Assembly (NCBI GenBank): GCA_002083985.1
Contig: MTER01000146.1
Span: 1-6,510, forward strand
DNA length: 6,510 nt
Direction: 5' to 3'
From: Candidatus Altarchaeales archaeon A3
GTDB taxonomy: Archaea > Altiarchaeota > Altiarchaeia > Altiarchaeales > Altiarchaeaceae
This document shows positions 1 through 3,188 of the stretch, piece after piece; within the stretch, counting starts at the first letter, position 1; each line of letters opens with the position of its first letter. The position numbers and the translations under genes are program-made. Under the pieces are notes generated by a model. That model was not told the DNA's origin and made no database searches. It saw only the letters and a list, made by a program, of their open reading frames with translations.

Positions 1-250
1 CATTTTCTAACAGTTTATATTTTTCAACAACTTTTAAAAATTGTTTAACCGGATATGGTTTTGCTTTTCCATCAACATTTTGAAAGTTAAGTATTTCTCT
101 GACACCGGATTTTACAAATATTCTGTGACTCCCTTTACCTCTTTTAAATTCAAAACCGAATATATTTGCCGCTTTACAAAGTGTTTCAAACCTGACATTT
201 TTTAAATTTCTTTTTAATTCTTCACATACGCTTTTCTTGTTTTCGGGCAT
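1..250 (-). CDS. hicA: HicA-family mRNA interferase toxin, partial (C-terminus beyond the left edge)
   Basis: The gene reads leftward from ATG at 250-248; 83 codons are visible before the edge. An in-frame TAA lies three codons upstream of the ATG, so no earlier in-frame start is possible. The protein has the HicA layout: a short helix, then FGFEFKRGKGSHRIFVKSG, then a strand and the closing segment QNVDGKAKPYPVKQFLKVV. These match the G-S-H-x-I and G-K-A-K-P-Y-x-V-x-Q-F-L features of this small double-stranded-RNA-binding-fold family. The family's conserved histidine is present as His42. HicA proteins cleave mRNA and are held inactive by HicB, which is usually encoded next to hicA. Family members are about 60-90 residues long, so nearly all of the protein is here. 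No Shine-Dalgarno sequence is visible. The oxidoreductase gene lies upstream on the same strand, 171 bases away. Whether hicB follows cannot be seen. Confidence 0.85.
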   Translation of the reverse strand, partial: MPENKKSVCEELKRNLKNVRFETLCKAANIFGFEFKRGKGSHRIFVKSGVREILNFQNVDGKAKPYPVKQFLKVVEKYKLLEN

Positions 251-283
251 TTTTTGTTACCATTCTTTATTTATCTAACCAAA

Positions 284-300
284 CCATAAAATTTAAAGGT
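284..300 (-). promoter_or_regulatory. Possible archaeal BRE/TATA box for hicA
   Basis: Read on the minus strand, ACCTTTAAATTTTAT begins at 300. It resembles a purine-poor BRE followed by a TATA box, and would start transcription about 16-20 bases before the hicA ATG at 250. The surrounding DNA is A+T rich, so chance matches are common. Confidence 0.3.
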
Positions 301-354
301 GTATTAAATTATGAATTTACAGATAAACAAATAAATTTCCGCGTTTTGCGCTTA

Positions 355-398
355 TGACACATTTTTTGCTCAATTTTTAATTTTGTGCTTTTGTGTCA
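355..398. repeat. Inverted repeat TGACACA...TGTGTCA between the oxidoreductase and hicA
   Basis: The perfect 7-bp arms are at 355-361 and 392-398, separated by 30 bases. Inside them GCTCAA (368-373) can pair imperfectly with TTGTGC (383-388). The site lies downstream of the oxidoreductase gene and about 105 bases upstream of the hicA start. It could be an operator or a weak RNA fold. No T-run on the minus strand follows it, so it does not look like a terminator. Confidence 0.4.
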
Positions 399-421
399 AA
401 TATTATGAAGATACAAAACCC

Positions 422-509
422 TTATGCCCAGTAAGGATTCTTTATATATTTATAAACACAAATCCCCGCATATCCACCTTCACCGATTGCCTCCGGAATC
501 TTAAGCCAC
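422..509 (-). pseudogene. Out-of-frame C-terminal tail of the oxidoreductase
   Basis: The in-frame end reads ...GDITKVA-stop (TAA at 503-501). Moving forward one base after the lysine codon, at the AAAA run on the minus strand (plus-strand T 510-513), opens a frame that reads WLKIPEAIGEGG, then YAGICVYKYIKNPYWA, and stops at TAA 424-422. The IPEAIGEGG-x-AG pattern is the expected C-terminal FAD-contacting helix of this fold. The joined protein would be 317 residues, a normal length for the family. The frame stays open for 28 codons right up to a sensible end, so either the frameshift is very recent or it is a base-call or assembly error in the homopolymer. Programmed frameshifting is possible but not supported by any visible signal. 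Confidence 0.8.
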
Positions 510-1376
510 TTTTGTAATATCTCCTGCTGCGAAGATGCCTTTTATACTTGTTCTCATTGTTTCATCAACTAAAATTTTCATCTTTCGTTCATCTGTCTTA
601 ACATTTATTTTTTCAAGAAAATCACTGTGTGGAACATTACCCAATGCGAGAAAAATTTCATCAAAGTCCTCGGTCTTTGTTTCGTTTGTCTGGTTATTTG
701 CGAACATTACCTTCTTAACTCTGCCGTTTTCTCCTAAAATTTCTTTTGTTTCGGTATTCCACAAAATTTTAACACTGCTTTTTGCAATGTCGTTCTGGTT
801 TTTTTCGTTTGCCCGGAATACATCTTTCCTGTGCATTATTGCTGTTTCCGCTCCTGCTTGAGCAAGTCCGACCGCCCATTCAACGGCCGTATCTCCTCCG
901 CCGGCAACCAAAATTTTTTTGCCAGCATATAAATTTGGGTCTGTGAGTGTGTAATTGACGCCGTTTAAATTTTCTCCCTGCACATTTGCCTTTCGCGGCT
1001 TTCCGAGTACTCCTATTGCTATTACTACCGCCTTTGCAGTATATTTGTTTTTATTTGTTTCAACCAAAATTTCATCGGCTGCATCATCTCTGGTTATATT
1101 TTCAATACTCTCATTCTCCTTTATTTCAACACCTTCTTCTTTTATGTGGTTAACAAATATATCTGCAACTTCCTTTCCGGTCTTATTCCTAAATCCAAGT
1201 GTATTATCAACAATCTTCCACGGAAAATTATTCATCGGTGCCCCACCCGCAGAAGCAGCATCAATTACAAGTGTTTTTAATTTATAGCATACGGCAGTCA
1301 ATGCAGCAGAAAGTCCGGCAGGTCCTCCCCCAACAACAATAAGGTCGTAATCCATTTTAATGGTTTTAAAATTCAT
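501..1376 (-). CDS. TrxR-fold FAD/NAD(P)H-dependent oxidoreductase lacking the CxxC (ferredoxin-NADP reductase-like), with a premature stop
   Basis: The frame gives 291 residues. A two-dinucleotide-binding-domain flavoprotein is clear: the FAD motif GGGPAG (16-21) ends its second strand at Asp39; a second Rossmann motif GGGDTA (159-164) binds NAD(P)H; HRKDVFR (182-188) resembles the 2'-phosphate-binding HRxxxxR of NADPH enzymes; and GIFAAGD (280-286) is the FAD-binding closing motif. Thioredoxin reductases carry CxxC just before the second Rossmann motif; here that place reads YTLTDP (142-147). The protein therefore cannot run the usual disulfide chemistry and fits the CxxC-less branch that includes ferredoxin/flavodoxin-NADP reductases. 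The electron partner is unknown. The frame ends seven codons after the start of AAGD, cutting off the C-terminal helix that normally packs on FAD (see 422-509). ATG at 1376 or at 1355 (MDYDLIVVGGG) could be the start; 1355 is nearer the family norm. Confidence 0.85.
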   Translation of the reverse strand: MNFKTIKMDYDLIVVGGGPAGLSAALTAVCYKLKTLVIDAASAGGAPMNNFPWKIVDNTLGFRNKTGKEVADIFVNHIKEEGVEIKENESIENITRDDAADEILVETNKNKYTAKAVVIAIGVLGKPRKANVQGENLNGVNYTLTDPNLYAGKKILVAGGGDTAVEWAVGLAQAGAETAIMHRKDVFRANEKNQNDIAKSSVKILWNTETKEILGENGRVKKVMFANNQTNETKTEDFDEIFLALGNVPHSDFLEKINVKTDERKMKILVDETMRTSIKGIFAAGDITKVA

Positions 1377-1380
1377 TAAT

Positions 1381-1460
1381 TAAAATTTAAAGTTAAAATT
1401 TAGTATAAATAATTAAAGTTTAAAGTATTATTAATAATTAAAGTTTATAATTAAATATTA
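1381..1460. repeat. Low-complexity A+T tract with repeated AATTAAAGTTTA
   Basis: The tract is nearly all A and T, with variants of TTAAAGTTTA. The 12-mer AATTAAAGTTTA occurs at 1411-1422 and again at 1436-1447, 25 bases apart, and TTAAAATTTA variants lie at 1380-1402. It lies immediately upstream of the oxidoreductase start and covers its likely promoter. Confidence 0.6.
1400..1412 (-). promoter_or_regulatory. Possible TATA box for the oxidoreductase
   Basis: The minus strand reads ATTTATACT at 1410-1402. A start site about 25 bases downstream would fall almost on the ATG at 1376, or about 25 bases before the ATG at 1355. Either would give a leaderless or short-leader mRNA, in keeping with the missing Shine-Dalgarno sequence. 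Confidence 0.35.
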
Positions 1461-1468
1461 AGAAGTAA

Positions 1469-1621
1469 AAATCTGATTGTTTAGAAGAAATTTTATCTAA
1501 CGATTTGTTGATAAAGGAAGTTGCCGAAGGTAATTTGGGCGAAACGAATCCTTTTATCTGCTGTTATATGGCTAGAATGGCAAGGTTACAAAGTATAGTG
1601 AAATTTTCAACTTTTGATTAA
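1469..1621 (+). pseudogene. Short open frame, possible C-terminal remnant of an unidentified gene
   Basis: After a TAA at 1466-1468 the frame is open for 50 codons to TAA at 1619-1621. It reads like real protein, for example KEVAEGNLGETNPF followed by ICCYMARMARLQSIV. It is less A+T rich than the surrounding DNA and uses varied residues rather than the K/N/I/F of chance frames here. No ATG occurs before the last third (first Met at codon 34, in CCYM), so it looks like the tail of a gene whose front has been lost. I do not recognise the family. A perfect 18-base hairpin (1630-1647) starts nine bases after the stop. Confidence 0.35.
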
Positions 1622-1629
1622 ATTTACTC

Positions 1630-1647
1630 TTATGTGAAGCCACATAA
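1630..1647. repeat. Perfect hairpin after the 1469-1621 remnant
   Basis: The arms TTATGTG (1630-1636) and CACATAA (1641-1647) enclose loop AAGC. It sits just after the remnant's stop codon and might once have ended its transcript, although no T-run follows on the plus strand. Confidence 0.5.
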
Positions 1648-1670
1648 ATCACAATATTCATATCAAAAGA

Positions 1671-1684
1671 TAGTGGATTCACTA
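1671..1684. repeat. Small inverted repeat TAGTG-GATT-CACTA
   Basis: Five-bp arms enclose a four-base loop. The 9-mer TAGTGGATT at 1671-1679 recurs inverted as AATCCACTA at 2389-2397, inside another hairpin. Confidence 0.4.
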
Positions 1685-1703
1685 TAATCACAGAGGTCCG
1701 AAT

Positions 1704-1766
1704 TCATTCTATTATTTTACACATGGTTTCTTGTTTTGAGATGTTATATGCAGATACAATCACCAT
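1704..1766 (-). pseudogene. 20-codon ORF, possible gene remnant
   Basis: ATG at 1766-1764 to TGA at 1706-1704 encodes MVIVSAYNISKQETMCKIIE. An in-frame TAA lies two codons upstream of the ATG. It lies 11 bases downstream of the 1778-1924 ORF on the same strand, in another frame. The two could be pieces of one decayed gene. There is no family match I can name, and the length alone is within chance. Confidence 0.15.
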
Positions 1767-1777
1767 ATATTATCTAT

Positions 1778-1924
1778 CTAATTTATAATAATTTCAGATT
1801 CTTTAAGCACTATTGATTTTCCATGTGCCTCCTCATTTATGATTTCATAATTCTTATTTGGATTTTTTCGTGCCGCAAAAATTTCTCTTTGTAACGGATT
1901 GCTGCGCCAATATAAAATGTTCAT
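1778..1924 (-). CDS. Hypothetical small protein, 48 residues
   Basis: ATG at 1924-1922 to TAG at 1780-1778. The product starts MNILYWRSNPLQREIFAARK and ends EEAHGKSIVLKESEIIIN. It is soluble-looking, with no membrane segment and a mixed charged composition that differs from the K/N/I-rich chance frames of this region. I do not recognise it. The ending HGKSIVLKESEIII looks like a pair of strands and could be the front or middle of a longer broken gene, because the 1704-1766 ORF continues on the same strand in another frame. No Shine-Dalgarno sequence is visible. Upstream of the start lie two perfect inverted repeats (1941-1991), which could regulate it. Confidence 0.35.
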   Translation of the reverse strand: MNILYWRSNPLQREIFAARKNPNKNYEIINEEAHGKSIVLKESEIIIN

Positions 1925-1940
1925 AAAATTATGATTATTA

Positions 1941-1963
1941 TAAAAATACTTGCAGTATTTTTA
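1941..1963. repeat. Perfect 10-bp inverted repeat, loop TGC
   Basis: The arms TAAAAATACT (1941-1950) and AGTATTTTTA (1954-1963) pair without mismatch. It is followed six bases later by a second perfect inverted repeat at 1970-1991. It lies 16 bases upstream of the 48-residue ORF's start codon. Confidence 0.65.
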
Positions 1964-1969
1964 GAATAC

Positions 1970-1991
1970 TCAAAAATTTACAAATTTTTGA
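1970..1991. repeat. Perfect 10-bp inverted repeat, loop AC
   Basis: The arms TCAAAAATTT (1970-1979) and AAATTTTTGA (1982-1991) pair without mismatch. The core resembles the probable terminator at 3108-3128 (AAAAATTT, two bases, AAATTTTT), so it may be a terminator or a similar structure. Confidence 0.65.
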
Positions 1992-2018
1992 TACGACATA
2001 AAAAGATACTCCTAATAA

Positions 2019-2102
2019 GTTAATTATCCTGAAAAAACACACTTGTGCAAGATGGCTATCGCAATAAAAAAGCAAAATAACAAACATAGAATGCCATTTT
2101 GA
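2019..2102 (+). pseudogene. 27-codon open frame, possible gene remnant
   Basis: Open from after a TAA at 2016-2018 to TGA at 2100-2102. It reads VNYPEKTHLCKMAIAIKK and then QNNKHRMPF. ATG at 2052 would leave 16 residues. The composition looks protein-like but the frame is short and unrecognised; it may be a fragment. Confidence 0.15.
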
Positions 2103-2124
2103 GAGATTAAACAATTTTAGATGC

Positions 2125-2139
2125 TATAAAAATTTTATA
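2125..2139. repeat. Short palindrome TATAAAA-A-TTTTATA
   Basis: Perfect 7-bp arms around one central base. In such A+T-rich DNA this can occur by chance; it also resembles overlapping TATA boxes on the two strands. Confidence 0.35.
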
Positions 2140-2226
2140 AAATCTATTGATTACTTCATCTTTAAACAGTTGTAGAAATCAGCACAACAGTCCGTTATAA
2201 TCAGATATTTTTAACTTTTTCACACA

Positions 2227-2322
2227 ATTTTTTGATAAAACCAAAATATTTTTTGATAAAAAACAAATTTTAAATAAAAAAATAGCAAAATAAAATTAAA
2301 AATGAACAATTTTTTGATAAAA
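2227..2322 (+). repeat. Three direct copies of ATTTTTTGATAAAA
   Basis: Exact copies of the 14-mer start at 2227, 2248 and 2309. The first and third share a longer match, CAATTTTTTGATAAAA. The start-to-start spacings are 21 and 61 bases, close to whole numbers of helical turns, as expected for protein-binding sites on one face of DNA. A weaker partial copy (AAATTTTTGATA) sits at 1982-1993. The stretch contains no gene. Confidence 0.6.
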
Positions 2323-2388
2323 ATACCATTTCACCTATAGAGTTTTAAACGGTCTCAAATAATCTCATTTTTCAAACGAAGTTTAAAA

Positions 2389-2414
2389 AATCCACTAACG
2401 ATAGTGAACGGATT
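2389..2414. repeat. Hairpin with CACTA/TAGTG and AATC/GATT stems
   Basis: CACTA (2393-2397) pairs with TAGTG (2402-2406) around ACGA, and AATC (2389-2392) pairs with GATT (2411-2414), leaving AACG unpaired. It shares an inverted 9-mer with 1671-1679. Confidence 0.4.
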
Positions 2415-2465
2415 ACATTCATTTATTTTAGAATAAGGTAACTATTCAGAGAGTACAAAAATTAC

Positions 2466-2484
2466 TAAAAACTGCAGGTTTTTA
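2466..2484. repeat. Perfect 7-bp inverted repeat around TGCAG
   Basis: The arms TAAAAAC and GTTTTTA enclose TGCAG. It resembles the 1941-1963 repeat: both begin TAAAAA, contain TGCAG at or beside the loop, and end TTTTTA. Confidence 0.55.
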
Positions 2485-2487
2485 ATC

Positions 2488-2512
2488 TTTAAAAATCTAT
2501 TTGATTTTTAAA
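2488..2512. repeat. Perfect 10-bp inverted repeat, loop TATTT
   Basis: TTTAAAAATC (2488-2497) pairs perfectly with GATTTTTAAA (2503-2512). It follows the 2466-2484 repeat by three bases, mirroring the paired arrangement at 1941-1991. Confidence 0.65.
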
Positions 2513-2637
2513 TTACATGTGAAAATTTAAAAAAATATAAAAAATCAAAAAATTTACCTGTTATTTTTGGGATGATAATATTATTTATGGTTTTCTTGAA
2601 GTATATTATTTTCATTAGTTTATTTAGCCATTTATGA
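2512..2637 (+). other. Short frame encoding a basic stretch plus one hydrophobic segment
   Basis: Open for 41 codons from after a TAA at 2509-2511 to TGA at 2635-2637. The first ATG is at 2572, giving the 21-residue hydrophobic peptide MIILFMVFLKYIIFISLFSHL. The upstream in-frame part, KKYKKSKNLPVIFG, adds the basic flank typical of a membrane anchor or signal segment, but it has no ATG. This could be a small membrane peptide, a broken secreted-protein gene, or simply a T-rich chance frame. It ends five bases before the 2643-2771 repeat element. Confidence 0.2.
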
Positions 2638-2642
2638 TAAAA

Positions 2643-2716
2643 TTGCTCAATAAAGGGTGGAGGTTATTCGTGATTTTTTAACTGTTACGAGTGATTTACC
2701 ACTTATTATTGAGCAA
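2643..2716 (+). ncRNA. Long imperfect hairpin, candidate structured RNA or element end
   Basis: The first 31 bases (2643-2673) fold back on the last 32 (2685-2716) around the loop TTTTTTAACTG. The outer 11 pairs (TTGCTCAATAA with TTATTGAGCAA) are perfect. Then come an A-A mismatch, two G-U pairs, GTGG with CCAC, one bulged A, and 13 further pairs, again with G-U wobbles. I count about 30 pairs, seven of them G-U when the plus strand is read as RNA; on the minus strand those would be C-A mismatches. This bias favours a plus-strand transcript. It lies 152 bases upstream of the zinc-ribbon start. No family (such as C/D or H/ACA) could be assigned. Confidence 0.45.
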
Positions 2717-2771
2717 ATACAAAATATGCCCTAAACCAATGTACGTTGGCTTACCACCTAATATTGAGCAA
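2643..2771. repeat. Three-copy inverted-repeat element (TTGCTCAATA type)
   Basis: There is one forward copy at 2643-2660 (TTGCTCAATAAAGGGTGG) and two inverted copies, 2696-2716 and 2751-2771. Read on the minus strand the inverted copies are TTGCTCAATAATAAGTGGTAA and TTGCTCAATATTAGGTGGTAA without their last base, that is, the same sequence with a few changes. The outer pair gives a 129-bp unit with terminal inverted repeats, and the match extends outward with TTTATGA on both sides. A near-palindrome, CCAATGTACGTTGG, lies at 2736-2749. No transposase is present. A small non-autonomous element or a cis-regulatory element ahead of the zinc-ribbon and rad50 genes are both possible. Confidence 0.6.
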
Positions 2772-2802
2772 GTTCATAAAATTTAACAGATAAATTTTCT
2801 AA

Positions 2803-2834
2803 ATTTTATAATTTAATTTAGCAATATATCTATA
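2803..2834 (+). promoter_or_regulatory. Candidate TATA boxes for the zinc-ribbon gene
   Basis: TTTATAATTTA (2805-2815) and ATATATCTATA (2824-2834) both resemble archaeal TATA boxes. They would place transcription starts roughly 33 or 15 bases before the ATG at 2869. The leader is A-rich with no Shine-Dalgarno sequence. Confidence 0.35.
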
Positions 2835-2868
2835 ACAAAACAAATAACAAATTCAAAAAATAAAAACA

Positions 2869-3108
2869 ATGGATTTAAGATGCCCTATATGTAGAAGCAG
2901 CAGAATAAATTATTACGGAACATCAACAACTATGGGTGGAGGATATAAAAGTACCGATGCAAAATATGTATGCGAGGACTGTAGATATGTCGGAGCATTG
3001 GTTTTGGATGTAAGCGAGGATATTGATGAAAAAGCCAGACAAGAAGTAGAAAAGGACTTGGAAAAAATTAAGCTAGAGATGGATGAAGAATACAAAAGAA
3101 CGCAATGA
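2869..3108 (+). CDS. Small zinc-ribbon protein, 79 residues
   Basis: The protein starts MDLRCPIC and holds two cysteine knuckles, C5-P-I-C8 and C35-E-D-C38, separated by 26 residues that include a Gly-rich turn (GGGY). The second knuckle is followed by RYVGALVLD, the usual strand of a zinc ribbon. The C-terminal 35 residues are highly charged and predicted helical (DEKARQEVEKDLEKIKLE). This layout is common among small archaeal zinc-ribbon proteins, which have varied or unknown roles such as binding nucleic acid or a partner protein. There is no catalytic motif, so no specific function is assigned. ATG at 2869 is chosen because the first knuckle begins four residues later, as is usual. It precedes rad50 by 80 bases on the same strand, but a probable terminator lies between them, so cotranscription is uncertain. 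Confidence 0.85.
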   Translation: MDLRCPICRSSRINYYGTSTTMGGGYKSTDAKYVCEDCRYVGALVLDVSEDIDEKARQEVEKDLEKIKLEMDEEYKRTQ

Positions 3109-3128
3109 AAAATTTGTAAATTTTTTTT
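3108..3128 (+). terminator. Probable transcription terminator after the zinc-ribbon gene
   Basis: AAAAATTT (3108-3115) and AAATTTTT (3118-3125) form an 8-bp inverted repeat around GT, and the second arm runs into eight consecutive T (3121-3128). A T-tract directly after a stop codon is the usual archaeal termination signal. Confidence 0.5.
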
Positions 3129-3129
3129 G

Positions 3130-3187
3130 AAGTAAATAATTATGTAGTAGATTTCTTTAATTCTTAAATTTCCTTAAATTTCTTAAA
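3130..3187 (+). promoter_or_regulatory. Candidate rad50 promoter and repeated CTTAAAT leader
   Basis: TAAATAATTA (3133-3142) could be a TATA box with a start about 25 bases before the rad50 ATG. Between it and the ATG, CTTTAAT, CTTAAAT, CTTAAAT and CTTAAAA recur every 9-10 bases (from about 3155 to 3188). No Shine-Dalgarno sequence is seen. Confidence 0.3.
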
Positions 3188-3188
3188 A

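Noticed and set aside
535..1287. Plus-strand ORFs (535-861, 955-1287) over the oxidoreductase
   Set aside because: They are antisense shadows with F/S-rich low-information products; the minus frame has clear FAD and NAD(P)H motifs.
1690..1710. GGTCCGAATTC, resembling a tRNA T-arm
   Set aside because: No matching T-stem, acceptor stem or D-arm can be folded around it, and no CCA end is present.
2341..2400. AGTTTTAAAC...GTTTAAAA as a possible CRISPR repeat remnant
   Set aside because: No regular repeat-spacer periodicity is present and no second copy of the unit exists in the window.
2736..2749. CCAATGTACGTTGG as an independent regulator site
   Set aside because: It is a single copy lying inside the three-copy repeat element; there is not enough evidence to call it on its own.
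1920..2870. Replication origin
   Set aside because: A+T-rich with repeats, but no recognisable origin recognition boxes and no orc1/cdc6 gene nearby; kept only as a possibility in the findings.
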